From the NCBI GenBank assembly GCA_024234395.1, contig JACKOH010000002.1, positions 682,001 to 746,000 on the forward strand: 64,000 nucleotides of DNA, read 5' to 3'. Shown here piece after piece: positions 43,189-51,948 of the stretch. The notes under the pieces are model-generated. The model saw only the letters and a list, made by a program, of their open reading frames with translations, did no database searches and was not told the DNA's origin. The position numbers and the translations under genes are program-made. This DNA comes from Pseudomonadales bacterium (GTDB lineage: Bacteria > Pseudomonadota > Gammaproteobacteria > Pseudomonadales > Pseudohongiellaceae). Position 1 is the stretch's first letter; each line of letters begins with the position of its first letter.

Positions 43189-45231
43189 ATGACTAATCCA
43201 CTTCTGTCCGGGGGACTCCTGCCCCCTTTCTCAAGCCTGAAAAATGACCACATTGAACCGGCCCTGAAGCAGGTTATACAGGAAAATCAGTCCGCCCTCG
43301 ACGCTCTGCTGGCTGAGGAGAGCACGGAGCCTGACTGGCAAACCCTGATTCAGGTTCTGGATAACCTGGAAGACCGGCTGGACAGCCTGTGGTCAACAGT
43401 CAGTCACCTGTTTTCCGTCAATAACAGCAAACCGTTGCGGGAAATTTATGACCGTTGCCAGCCGCTGGTAACCGAGTATTACACCAGCCTCTCCCAGAAC
43501 GAAGCGCTCTATCTCCGCATCAGGGAGTTGCGGCAACAGGCAGAGGCGCAGGATCTCTCGGATGCCCAGGTCAAGGTTCTCGACGATTATCTGCTGGATT
43601 TTCGACTCGCAGGAGTCACGCTTGAAGCGAACTCCAAGCAGCGTTTCAAGGAACTGGAGAAAAAGCTCAGCCAACTTTCCACGCAGTTCAGCAACAACGT
43701 GCTGGATGCCACACACGACTGGACCCGTCATGTCACCGATCCGGAGCAGCTGGCCGGCCTGCCGGAAACCGCACTCGGAGTTGCGGAAGACGCGGCACGA
43801 CAGAAGGGGCTGGACGGCTATCTGCTGACGCTCGATTTTCCCTGCTTTCATGCCGTTACCACTTACGCGGACAACGAGGAGTTGCGACAGGAAATCTACA
43901 CCGCCTACGTTACCCGGGCATCGGATCAGGGTGCCGGAAGCGGCGACTGGGACAATGCCCCGCTGATTGATCAGATACTCGCAACGCGACGGGAAAAGGC
44001 GGATCTGCTCAGCTTCGAAAGTTATGCCGATTTATCGCTGGCCACCAAGATGGCGGACAGTCCGGAGGCGGTCATTCAATTCCTGAACGAACTTATCGTA
44101 CGGGGTCGACCGGTTGCGGAACGGGAGTTCCAGGAATTGGTGGAGTTCTCGGCGACCCTCGGCAAGCGACAACTCAATGCCTGGGATATTCCCTACTACA
44201 GTGAGAAACTGAGAACCCACCTTTACGATATTTCCCAGGAAGCGCTGCGCGCCTATTTTCCCGCGGAAAAAGTCAAATCCGGTTTGTTCGAAATCGTCGG
44301 CAGGTTATTTGGAATCAGTGTTCAGCCAAACAGTGAATACGAAACCTGGCATCCAAGCGTGGAGGCCTATGACATCCTGCAGGATGGGAAACACATTGCC
44401 CGTGTCTTTCTCGATCTCTATACCCGGGAAGGCAAGCGGAGTGGCGCCTGGATGGCAGGCTGCCGATCACGGCGCAGACTCGATGACGGCAGCCTGCAGC
44501 TGCCGGCCGCCTACCTGGTTTGCAACTTCAGCGCCGGAAAGGCCGGCAAACCCGCCCTGCTCACCCATTCCGAAGTGACCACCCTGTTCCATGAATTCGG
44601 TCACGGGCTGCATCATCTGCTCACCCGAGAGGAAATCCTGCGGGTTTCTGGAATCCACGGTGTGGCCTGGGATGCGGTCGAACTACCCAGTCAGCTGATG
44701 GAAAACTGGTGCTGGAATCCGGACTCGATCAAGCTGATTTCCTCCCATTACCAGACTGGCGAACCGCTGCCGGAAACAATGCTGAACAGGATGCTGGCGG
44801 CCAGGAACTTCCAGGCCGGCCTGAGGATGATGCGGCAACTGGAATTCGGCCTGTTCGATTTCGAACTGCATCGTGGTTTGGCGCAACTGGGGCCCGGTTA
44901 CGTGCGTGACACGATGCAGGCGGTCCGGGAAAAAACTGCGGTGTATCGGATTCCGGACTTTAACCGTTTCGAGAACAGCTTTTCCCATATATTTGCAGGT
45001 GGCTATGCTGCCGGGTATTACAGTTATTACTGGGCAGAGGTTTTGTCAGCGGACGTGTTTTCGAAGTTTGCCGACGCCGGAGTCCTGGACGCGAGTACCG
45101 GGCACCGGTATCTGGACAGTATTCTCAGTCGCGGAGGTGCCGTTAAAGCATTGCAGCTTTTCAAGGACTTTATGGGCCGCGAGCCCACTATCGATGCCCT
45201 GCTGATTCAGAATGGCATGCTGGCGGGGTGA
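43189..45231 (+). CDS. prlC: oligopeptidase A (M3 metallopeptidase)
   Basis: Cytoplasmic zinc metallopeptidase that degrades short peptides, including cleaved signal peptides. The 680-residue product is exactly the E. coli length. It opens NPLLSGGLLPPFSSLKNDHIEPAL, is largely helical, and carries the zinc motif HEFGH at residues 468-472. It also has GVAWDAVELPSQLMENW and the C-terminal FAGGYAAGYYSYYWAEVLS that closes the active site. It is 203 bp after aroE and probably transcribed separately, since it is followed by a strong terminator. Confidence 0.97.
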   Translation: MTNPLLSGGLLPPFSSLKNDHIEPALKQVIQENQSALDALLAEESTEPDWQTLIQVLDNLEDRLDSLWSTVSHLFSVNNSKPLREIYDRCQPLVTEYYTSLSQNEALYLRIRELRQQAEAQDLSDAQVKVLDDYLLDFRLAGVTLEANSKQRFKELEKKLSQLSTQFSNNVLDATHDWTRHVTDPEQLAGLPETALGVAEDAARQKGLDGYLLTLDFPCFHAVTTYADNEELRQEIYTAYVTRASDQGAGSGDWDNAPLIDQILATRREKADLLSFESYADLSLATKMADSPEAVIQFLNELIVRGRPVAEREFQELVEFSATLGKRQLNAWDIPYYSEKLRTHLYDISQEALRAYFPAEKVKSGLFEIVGRLFGISVQPNSEYETWHPSVEAYDILQDGKHIARVFLDLYTREGKRSGAWMAGCRSRRRLDDGSLQLPAAYLVCNFSAGKAGKPALLTHSEVTTLFHEFGHGLHHLLTREEILRVSGIHGVAWDAVELPSQLMENWCWNPDSIKLISSHYQTGEPLPETMLNRMLAARNFQAGLRMMRQLEFGLFDFELHRGLAQLGPGYVRDTMQAVREKTAVYRIPDFNRFENSFSHIFAGGYAAGYYSYYWAEVLSADVFSKFADAGVLDASTGHRYLDSILSRGGAVKALQLFKDFMGREPTIDALLIQNGMLAG

Positions 45232-45272
45232 TGGCCTGGCAACCGCTCTTTTAAGATAGAAAACTCCGGGCG

Positions 45273-45306
45273 AAAAAAAAGCCAGCTGTTGCCAGCTGGC
45301 TTTTTT
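45273..45306 (+). terminator. bidirectional terminator between prlC and the cytochrome oxidase operon
   Basis: Stem GCCAGCTG (45281-45288), loop TTGC, stem CAGCTGGC (45293-45300), with eight A before and six T after. It serves the convergent ends of prlC (plus) and the oxidase subunit IV gene (minus). Confidence 0.9.
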
Positions 45307-45325
45307 GTTTTCCGGTGAGTCTGCC

Positions 45326-45709
45326 TCAGTGTTCTGCTTCCGCAGCATGCTCCATGGCGTGGAACTCTTCAACCGTCACGGGCATGGCATTGGGATCCTG
45401 ACCGCGGTACAGGACCCGGGTACCCCAAGTATATTGACTTTCAGCGCCCAGGAACGCAATCAGCAGGAACAGGACAATTGGTGGTCCCAGGATGGTGAAC
45501 ACCAGTGCCATTCTTTCCCAGAATGCATGCATGAAGATGGCGACGATAAAGCCGGCTTTCAGGACCATGAAGAGCAGAATAAGTGCCCACCGAAGGATCC
45601 CGTCCGGCAGAAAGTCGGTGGCGTAGGAGAAGCCACTGAGTACGAAAAGGAGAACCCAGACCTTGTAATAGATTCCCAGAGGATGTTGTTGACCTGCTTC
45701 CGCTGACAT
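45326..45709 (-). CDS. cytochrome c oxidase subunit IV, prokaryotic type
   Basis: Small accessory membrane subunit of haem-copper oxidases, thought to aid assembly. The 127-residue product has three membrane helices (about 15-32, 37-60, 68-90) with KVWVLLFVLSGFSYATDF and a hydrophilic His/Glu-rich C-terminal tail that begins after GAESQYTWG. It lacks obvious metal ligands, as expected. It is the last gene of the five-gene oxidase operon, 12 bp after the main subunit III gene and before the terminator. Confidence 0.88.
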   Translation of the reverse strand: MSAEAGQQHPLGIYYKVWVLLFVLSGFSYATDFLPDGILRWALILLFMVLKAGFIVAIFMHAFWERMALVFTILGPPIVLFLLIAFLGAESQYTWGTRVLYRGQDPNAMPVTVEEFHAMEHAAEAEH

Positions 45710-45721
45710 TACTGTGTCTCC

Positions 45722-46405
45722 TTACCAAAGATAGAACAATGCGAAAATGAATACCCAGACGAGGTCGACGAAGTGCCAGTACAGACCGGCGATTTCGACA
45801 ATCTCGTAACCTTTCTTCTCATAGTGGCCAAGATAAACCTTTCTGGCGACGATGAGCAGGTAAATAACACCACCGGTTACGTGCAGACCGTGAAATCCGG
45901 TGATCATAAAGAATACCGAACCGAATTGCGGGGCGCCGAACGGGTTGGCCCAGGGGCGAATGCCCTCGCCAGTGATCAGCTTGGTCCACTCGAATGCCTG
46001 CATGCCGACGAACGAGGCACCGAAAGCGGCAGTAGCCAGCATCAACAGAGCGGTTTTCTGACGATCCCTGCGGTAGCCATAGTTAACCGCCAATGCCATG
46101 GTGCCGCTACTGGTAATCAGTATGAAGGTCATGATGGCGATAAGGATCAACGGAATCGGAACACCCCCGAACTCCAGAGCAAAAATCTCGCTGGGGTAGG
46201 GCCACGGCTCCGTGGCGGTCCATCGTACATTCATGTAGCTGGTCAGGAAGCAGGTGAAGATGAATGTGTCACTTACTAGGAAGATCCACATCATCGCCTT
46301 GCCCCAGGGCACATGATAGGTTTGTTTGTCGGCAGACCAGTCGTCTACCAGCCCTTCTACCCCCGACTTGGGTGCCAGGGCGTCTGTTGCTGCTATGTCA
46401 CTCAT
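45722..46405 (-). CDS. ctaE: haem-copper oxidase subunit III (main copy)
   Basis: Subunit III stabilises proton uptake in aa3-type oxidases and carries no metal. The 227-residue product has five to seven membrane helices, with MMWIFLVSDTFIFTCFLTSYM, an acidic residue (Asp46) at the position of the family's conserved carboxylate. GMQAFEWTKL, FFMITGFHGLHVTGGVIYLL and the ending YWHFVDLVWVFIFALFYLW are typical. It lies between the second subunit III-like gene and subunit IV. Assignment as the functional subunit III rests on these motifs compared with its neighbour. Confidence 0.92.
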   Translation of the reverse strand: MSDIAATDALAPKSGVEGLVDDWSADKQTYHVPWGKAMMWIFLVSDTFIFTCFLTSYMNVRWTATEPWPYPSEIFALEFGGVPIPLILIAIMTFILITSSGTMALAVNYGYRRDRQKTALLMLATAAFGASFVGMQAFEWTKLITGEGIRPWANPFGAPQFGSVFFMITGFHGLHVTGGVIYLLIVARKVYLGHYEKKGYEIVEIAGLYWHFVDLVWVFIFALFYLW

Positions 46406-46460
46406 GCATGTTTCCCTAAAAATTGCCTAGTGTTTGGATTGGTTGATCTTTTCAAATTAT

Positions 46461-47078
46461 TCAGGTGTTGGCGAGAATTCCGAACAGTACCAGCCATACC
46501 ACCAGCAGGGCGTGCCAGTAGACGGTGCACAGTTCCACGCTCAGCCGGATGTCTTTGGGTTCGGCATTGCCGGACAGCAGCTTGATCGTGGTTTTACTCC
46601 ATACCCACAGGCCGCCCAGCAGGTGAAGACCATGCAGGCCGGTCAACAGGTAGAAGAAGGAATCGGCCGGGTTGGAAGTCATGGTAATGCCTTCCGCGCG
46701 CAGTTTGTTCCATACCAGCAGCTGGGAGACGATAAACGCGATGGCGAAAACACCGCCGCCCACCAGGCTGGTCTTCAGGTTACGGGTTTCACCGCGTTTC
46801 AACAGATTGCGGGTCCACTGGAACAGGATACTGCTGATAATCAACAGTCCGGTGTTGAACCACAATTGCGCCGGTTCAGTCCGCGGGGCCCAGTCTGACA
46901 ACTCCATGCGAATGAAGTAGCTGACCGAGAACAGCGAAAAAATCACTGCCACGACCACCAGGAAAAAACTCAACGCGACCTTTTCGGCGGGGACCGGAAA
47001 GGCCCCTACCGGCCGCAATGGGCCGATAATGCCTTTCCTTTCCCAGGGCTTGTTGGTTACCTGCTTGATAAAGCTCAT
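46461..47078 (-). CDS. second, divergent haem-copper oxidase subunit III-like protein
   Basis: A 205-residue membrane protein with about five helices and clear subunit III features: SFFYLLTGLHGLHLLGGLWVW and the ending CTVYWHALLVVWLVLFGI. It lacks the carboxylate found at the SE/SD position of canonical subunit III (here VVVAVIFSLF), and the QAFEW glutamate is replaced (SQLLVWNKL). Its start overlaps the subunit I stop codon by 4 bp, so the two are made together. Tandem subunit III-type genes occur in other gammaproteobacterial caa3 operons; what the second copy does is unknown. Confidence 0.85.
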   Translation of the reverse strand: MSFIKQVTNKPWERKGIIGPLRPVGAFPVPAEKVALSFFLVVVAVIFSLFSVSYFIRMELSDWAPRTEPAQLWFNTGLLIISSILFQWTRNLLKRGETRNLKTSLVGGGVFAIAFIVSQLLVWNKLRAEGITMTSNPADSFFYLLTGLHGLHLLGGLWVWSKTTIKLLSGNAEPKDIRLSVELCTVYWHALLVVWLVLFGILANT

Positions 47079-48859
47079 ATATCCGCCTTGGACTGATCGT
47101 GGTCCGGGTCGAAGTGCTGCTCATCGACAGTCGGTTCGTCAGCTTCCGGAGTGCTTTGCGGAATGAAATCCTGATGCGCGCCTGGGACGCTGTAGTCGTA
47201 GGCCCAACGGTAGACTGAAGGCAGTTTCGGACCCCAGTTGCCGTGTACTGGCGGAACATCCGGTGTCTGCCATTCCAGCGAAGCGGAACCCCAGGGGTTG
47301 TGCTCGGCTTTCTTACCATTCTTCAGACTCCAGATGATGTTGAAAAGGAACAGCAGCTGGGCGGCGCCTACGATCAACGCGGCGATGGTAATGTTGGCGT
47401 TCAGGGCCTGCGCCGACTCAGGAATGAAATCGGTACTGCCCAGCGCGTAGTAGCGGCGCGGCACACCCAGGAAGCCCAGGTAGTGCATCGGCAGATAGAT
47501 TGCGTAGGCGCCCAGGAAAGTCAGCCAGAAGTGCCACTTGGCGATGGTCTCGTTGTACATCTTGCCGCTCATCAGCGGGAACCAGTGGTAGACCGCAGCG
47601 AAGAACACCAGTACCGGAGAAACGCCCATCACCATGTGGAAGTGAGCGATCACGAAGTAGGTGTCGGACAACGGCAGGTCGATAACCACGTTACCCAGAA
47701 ACAAGCCGGTCAGACCGCCGTGAATAAAGGTAAAGATGAAGCCGATGGCGAAGAACATGGGCACGTTCATGCGGATATCGCCTTCCCACAGTGTGAGTAC
47801 CCAGTTGTAGACCTTCAAAGCGGTCGGGACGGCGATAATCAGCGTGGTGGTGGCAAAGAAGAAACCGAAATACGGGTTCATGCCGCTCACATACATGTGG
47901 TGAGCCCAGACGATGAAGCTCAGGCCGCCGATGGCGATAATCGCCCACACCATCATGCGGTAGCCGAAGATGTTCTTACGGGCGTGGGTGCTGATGATGT
48001 CGGAAACCAGGCCGAATACCGGCAAGGCCACGATATAAACTTCAGGGTGTCCGAAGAACCAGAACAGATGCTGGAACAGAATCGGGCTGCCACCGGCCGT
48101 ATCGAGAGGCTGTCCCGCCTCGATGATGGCCGGCATGAAGAAGCTGGTATGCAGGAGGGTATCGAAAGCCATCATGATGGCAGCAACGAACAGGGCCGGG
48201 AAGGCGAACAGACCCAGTACCGTGGCGGTGAAGATACCCCATACGCTCAGTGGCAGACGCATCATGGTCAGGCCGCGGCAGCGGGCCTGCAGCACCGTGG
48301 TAACGTAGTTCAGACCACCCATGGTGAAGGCCACGATGAACACCGCCAGCGATGCCAGCATCAGTATTATGCCCCAGTCATGGCCTGGAGTTCCGGCCAT
48401 ACTGGTTTGCGGAGGGTACAGTGTCCAACCCGCACCGGTCGGACCTCCGGGAGCAAAAAAGCTGGCCATCAGGATGATCACCGACACCAGGTACACCCAG
48501 TAGCTGAGCATATTCAGAAACGGGAATACCATGTCCCGGGCCCCGACCATCAACGGGATGAGGTAGTTACCGAAACCACCCAGGAACAGGGCTGTCAGCA
48601 GGTAGACCACCATGATCATGCCGTGCATGGTCACTGCCTGGTAGTAGGAACTCGGGTCGATCAGGGAAAAAGTCTCCGGAAAGCCCAGCTGCAGGCGCAT
48701 CAACAGGGACAGCACAAGCGCCACCACACCCACTGCGACCGCGGTGCTGCCATATTGAATGGCAATCACCTTGTGATCCTGGCTGAATACATATTTGGTG
48801 ACCCAACTATGCGGATGGTGGAGCTCTTGCTCCTGGTCGGCTAAAGGTACGTAAGCCAT
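47075..48859 (-). CDS. ctaD: cytochrome c oxidase subunit I
   Basis: Catalytic subunit with a low-spin haem and the haem-CuB oxygen-reducing site. The 594-residue product has 12 membrane helices. His79 and His408 (in HFHMVMG) are low-spin-haem ligands and His406 is the high-spin-haem ligand. CuB His271 with cross-linked Tyr275 in GHPEVYI, and His320/His321, are present. Glu273 and the Asp109 region mark the D channel and Lys349 the K channel, so this is an A1-type (mitochondrial-like) oxidase. The C-terminal tail is acidic with several His. It follows subunit II by 117 bp. Confidence 0.97.
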   Translation of the reverse strand: MAYVPLADQEQELHHPHSWVTKYVFSQDHKVIAIQYGSTAVAVGVVALVLSLLMRLQLGFPETFSLIDPSSYYQAVTMHGMIMVVYLLTALFLGGFGNYLIPLMVGARDMVFPFLNMLSYWVYLVSVIILMASFFAPGGPTGAGWTLYPPQTSMAGTPGHDWGIILMLASLAVFIVAFTMGGLNYVTTVLQARCRGLTMMRLPLSVWGIFTATVLGLFAFPALFVAAIMMAFDTLLHTSFFMPAIIEAGQPLDTAGGSPILFQHLFWFFGHPEVYIVALPVFGLVSDIISTHARKNIFGYRMMVWAIIAIGGLSFIVWAHHMYVSGMNPYFGFFFATTTLIIAVPTALKVYNWVLTLWEGDIRMNVPMFFAIGFIFTFIHGGLTGLFLGNVVIDLPLSDTYFVIAHFHMVMGVSPVLVFFAAVYHWFPLMSGKMYNETIAKWHFWLTFLGAYAIYLPMHYLGFLGVPRRYYALGSTDFIPESAQALNANITIAALIVGAAQLLFLFNIIWSLKNGKKAEHNPWGSASLEWQTPDVPPVHGNWGPKLPSVYRWAYDYSVPGAHQDFIPQSTPEADEPTVDEQHFDPDHDQSKADI

Positions 48860-48976
48860 TAAAACCTCCTAAAGTACAAAAAAACTTACAGTGACGGTCG
48901 CTGCAGCGGGCCTTTTACTGATGCGTTGTCCTGTAAACATAACTAGCAAAACTGTTCGATCTCTCAAAACCGGGGC

Positions 48977-50332
48977 TTAGCGCAGGGAGTTCAGGTAAGC
49001 GGCGACATCCTCCACCTCATCCTGATCGGCCATTGCGGTTGCCATCCAGACCATCTGCTCTCCGTACAGATCGTTCGCGTGGGCACCGCGGATCTTCTGC
49101 CGGAAGTTATTGATCTGGTTAACGAAATACCAGTCACTCATACCAGCCAGGTGAGGTGCGTCGGTGTACCAGGTACCCTCGCCATTGTCCAGGTGGCAGG
49201 CCGCGCAGTTGCGGCTGTAAATGCGGGCACCGTTGTCGATGTCGGCATCGGTGATGGTGCCGGTGGCCGGCCGGGCCGGCAGGCTGGCGATATAGGCCGA
49301 CAGGTTACGGATTGCATTGTCATCCAGACCCATGGCCATCGGTGCCATCATGGCGCCATTGGAATCGTTCTGGCCACCACGAACGCCGGTCTTGAAGTAA
49401 TTGAGCTGACGTTCCAGGTACCAGGACTGCAGACCGGCCAGGCGCGGCGCGTTCAGGGCCTGGTTACCCTCGGCATTCGGACCGTGGCAGGTGGCGCAGG
49501 CGGCATAGGCCTGTTGGCCGGCAGCAACGCTGGGTGCGGCTACGGACTGGGTTTCGGCGAAGGTGGGTTGCTGGGCCAGCCAGGCTTCGAAATCGGCCCG
49601 GGGTTCGACTACCACATTGCCGCGCATCATGAAGTGGGCGATGCCACACATTTCTTCACACATGATGTCGTAGCTGCCGCTTGCAGTGGTGCGGAACCAC
49701 AGGTAGGAAACCAGACCGGGCACCATGTCCATCTTCACCCGGAACTGAGGAACGGTGTAGTTGTGCAGTACGTCTTTGGAGCGCAGCAGGCCACGCACGT
49801 CGGTGTCTACCGGCAGGTGCATCTCGTTGCCATCGATTACCACGTCGTCCTGGCCATTGGGGTCTTCCGGATTGACACCCCAGGGATTGGCTTCGTTGAT
49901 GTACTGGGTGTCGGCGGTGCCGAGCACACCGTCAGCACCGGGGTAGCGGAACTGCCACTGCCACTGGCTGCCGATGATCTCGACATCATACGCGTCGTCG
50001 GGCGGTGAAACGAAAGTGGCCCAGACGAACAGGCCGGGCGCCAGCATCAATACCACGCCGACAGCAGTGACTACCGACAGGCTGACTTCCAGCTTGGAAT
50101 TTTCTGGCTCGTAGACGGCCTTGTGACCCGGAGCCTGGCGGAATTTCCAGACGCAATAGGCCAGGAACAGGTTGACGGCGATAAATACAAAGCCGGTAAC
50201 CCAGAAGGTCACGTCGATTACAAAATCAACCGTGCCCCAGTCCGCGGCGATGTCGGTGAACCACCAGGGGCTCGCAAAATGGAAGATAATGGAGCCCACA
50301 ACCAAAATAACAATAACAACTGCTAGAGCCAT
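48977..50332 (-). CDS. ctaC: cytochrome c oxidase subunit II fused to two cytochrome c domains
   Basis: Electron-entry subunit of a caa3-type oxidase. In the 451-residue product, three hydrophobic helices (about 1-20, 43-63, 84-108) precede a periplasmic CuA domain with ligands His190, Cys225, Glu227, Cys229, His233 and Met236 (CEEMCGIAHFMM). A roughly 35-residue insertion lies at 132-165. The C-terminus carries two c-type haem sites, CATCH at 279-283 and CAACH at 376-380, each with later methionines as possible sixth ligands. Classical caa3 subunit II has one c domain. The first gene of the operon, with AAGGA 10 bases before the ATG. Confidence 0.95.
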   Translation of the reverse strand: MALAVVIVILVVGSIIFHFASPWWFTDIAADWGTVDFVIDVTFWVTGFVFIAVNLFLAYCVWKFRQAPGHKAVYEPENSKLEVSLSVVTAVGVVLMLAPGLFVWATFVSPPDDAYDVEIIGSQWQWQFRYPGADGVLGTADTQYINEANPWGVNPEDPNGQDDVVIDGNEMHLPVDTDVRGLLRSKDVLHNYTVPQFRVKMDMVPGLVSYLWFRTTASGSYDIMCEEMCGIAHFMMRGNVVVEPRADFEAWLAQQPTFAETQSVAAPSVAAGQQAYAACATCHGPNAEGNQALNAPRLAGLQSWYLERQLNYFKTGVRGGQNDSNGAMMAPMAMGLDDNAIRNLSAYIASLPARPATGTITDADIDNGARIYSRNCAACHLDNGEGTWYTDAPHLAGMSDWYFVNQINNFRQKIRGAHANDLYGEQMVWMATAMADQDEVEDVAAYLNSLR

Positions 50333-51040
50333 AATCGACTAGTCCTTAACTATCAATCAGTAAAACAAGCGTTTACCCGTGCCCCCTGCATTGCTGCGGC
50401 CACCGGCAGAATCCTGTGTTTTTCTTCGTCTTGCCTGTTTCACGGCACAATTCCGGCATGCAATACATGCGGACGCACGTGAAGAGTGTGATGAATTGCC
50501 TGGTGAGTTATGGACAATCCGGAAGAGTTGCGCAGCGTTCGCGAGGGAGGCGAGGTAAAGTGTCACCGGACTCGCGGAAGATGCCGATTTTCCCGGCTAT
50601 TTTTGTTATTTCTCTTAATTATCAATAACTGGACGGGGCCCTTACCCGGGGGTAGAAAACGCCTCTGAAAGCTCACTCAACACACCATGTAAATCCGCAG
50701 CAATGCTATAGATTTTTCAATTCCATCGCAAGTAATACCACACCAGAAAATGGCAATATGTTGCGATAAATCAACAGGTTTTTCAGTGTTGTCGATTACC
50801 TGCCCCGGGGTGTGCGTTGACCGGTCCCGGGGAAAGGACTCAAAATAAGCCGGATGCTGGAGACAGATCGGTCAAAATCGTCGAAACCATGACCCCGATC
50901 TTGAGATCGAAAGCAAAACGTGGTTGAATGCCCGCCGCCTGCCTCCCAACGCCGGCACGGCGTCACGTCAGTCGCGATATCCAGCGCAGGCGAACTCAAT
51001 TTTCCCTGGCCTTTCAAGGCTTTTCCGAACGAGAGAGACA
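50333..51040. other. long divergent promoter region between oxidase operon and ctaB
   Basis: About 700 bases with no convincing gene. Seen here: an inverted repeat CCCCGGG...CCCGGGG (50803-50832), a short palindrome CGATCTTGAGATCG (50896-50909), AT-rich patches at 50600-50630, and TTGCGATAAATCAA (50761-50774), which resembles an FNR/ANR site (TTGAT-N4-ATCAA, 8 of 10). Its length and position suggest control of both the oxidase operon and ctaB-sco, but no promoter can be fixed with confidence. Confidence 0.4.
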
Positions 51041-51925
51041 GTGACCGAGATTACCAGTCAACAGTCCGCCAGCTGGCGGGACTACTACGAAATGTGCAAG
51101 CCCCGGGTGGTGATGCTGATGATCCTGACCTCGGTGGTCGGGATGCTGTTGGCCGTGCCGGGCATGGTGCCGCTGGATGTGCTGATCCTCGGCAACCTGG
51201 GTATCGCCCTGGTGGCCGGATCCGGCGCTGCGGTCAACCACCTGATTGACCGTAAGGTGGACTCACTGATGAAGCGGACTCACAATCGTCCGCTTCCCCA
51301 GGGCCGCGTTGAACCACTGCACGCGATTCTGTTTGCTACCCTGATCGGCGTTATCGGTATGGCAATTCTGCTGTTCTGGGTCAACCCGCTGTGTGCCTGG
51401 CTGACGCTGGCATCTTTCGTTGGCTACGCGTTCATCTACACCGGCTATCTGAAGCGGGCCACGCCGCAGAACATCGTGATCGGCGGACTTTCCGGCGCCA
51501 TGCCGCCATTGCTCGGCTGGGCCGCGGTAACCGGCACCATCGATCCGGGCGCGCTGATCCTGGTACTGATAATTTTCGCCTGGACTCCTCCGCATTTCTG
51601 GGCTCTGGCGATCCACCGCAAGGACGAGTACGCCAAAACCGGAATCCCGATGCTGCCGGTTACCCACGGGGAATTCGTCACCAAGGTTCACATTATCATT
51701 TACACGGTCATCCTGGTCCTGGTCAGTACCTTTCCCTACCTGTCAGGGATGAGCGGGATGCTTTATCTGCTGGCGGCACTGGCGCTGGGCGCCATTTTCA
51801 TGGCCTGGTCGCTGGCCCTGATGTTCCGGCCCACACCCAGAACCGCCATGGAAACCTTCAAGTATTCCATTGTCTACCTGGCAGTTCTGTTCGTGGCACT
51901 GTTAACCGATCACTACCTGTTCTGA
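51041..51925 (+). CDS. ctaB: protohaem IX farnesyltransferase (haem O synthase)
   Basis: CtaB/CyoE converts haem B to haem O, needed for haem O- or A-containing oxidases. From GTG 51041 (GAGAGAG just upstream) the product is 294 residues and opens VTEITSQQSASWRDYYEMCKP, where CKPRVV is the family start. Eight to nine membrane helices contain the polyprenyl motifs NHLIDRKVDSLMKRTHNRPLP (two acidic patches) and TPPHFWALAIHRKDEYAKTGIPMLPV. An upstream open frame adding 39 residues looks non-coding. Divergent from the oxidase operon it serves. Confidence 0.94.
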   Translation: MTEITSQQSASWRDYYEMCKPRVVMLMILTSVVGMLLAVPGMVPLDVLILGNLGIALVAGSGAAVNHLIDRKVDSLMKRTHNRPLPQGRVEPLHAILFATLIGVIGMAILLFWVNPLCAWLTLASFVGYAFIYTGYLKRATPQNIVIGGLSGAMPPLLGWAAVTGTIDPGALILVLIIFAWTPPHFWALAIHRKDEYAKTGIPMLPVTHGEFVTKVHIIIYTVILVLVSTFPYLSGMSGMLYLLAALALGAIFMAWSLALMFRPTPRTAMETFKYSIVYLAVLFVALLTDHYLF

Positions 51926-51935
51926 ACAGGTAGTG
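51911..51935 (+). other. perfect 12-bp palindrome over the ctaB stop codon
   Basis: CACTACCTGTTC (51911-51922), one central T, then GAACAGGTAGTG (51924-51935): a perfect inverted repeat enclosing the ctaB TGA and ending 13 bp before the SCO gene ATG. In RNA it forms a tight hairpin, without a T-run. It may link ctaB translation or mRNA stability to the SCO gene. Confidence 0.6.
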
Positions 51936-51948
51936 ACGTCGCAACGCG

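Noticed and set aside
47243..48844. 533-residue plus-strand open frame rich in His/Gln
   Set aside because: Antisense to the oxidase subunit I gene; its composition (His, Gln, Arg, Asp) is that of a reverse-strand translation.
49079..50008. 309-residue plus-strand open frame
   Set aside because: Antisense to oxidase subunit II, whose CuA and haem motifs are clear.
50416..50628. 70-residue plus-strand open frame upstream of the oxidase operon
   Set aside because: No ribosome site, low-complexity basic composition and no recognisable motif; treated as non-coding.
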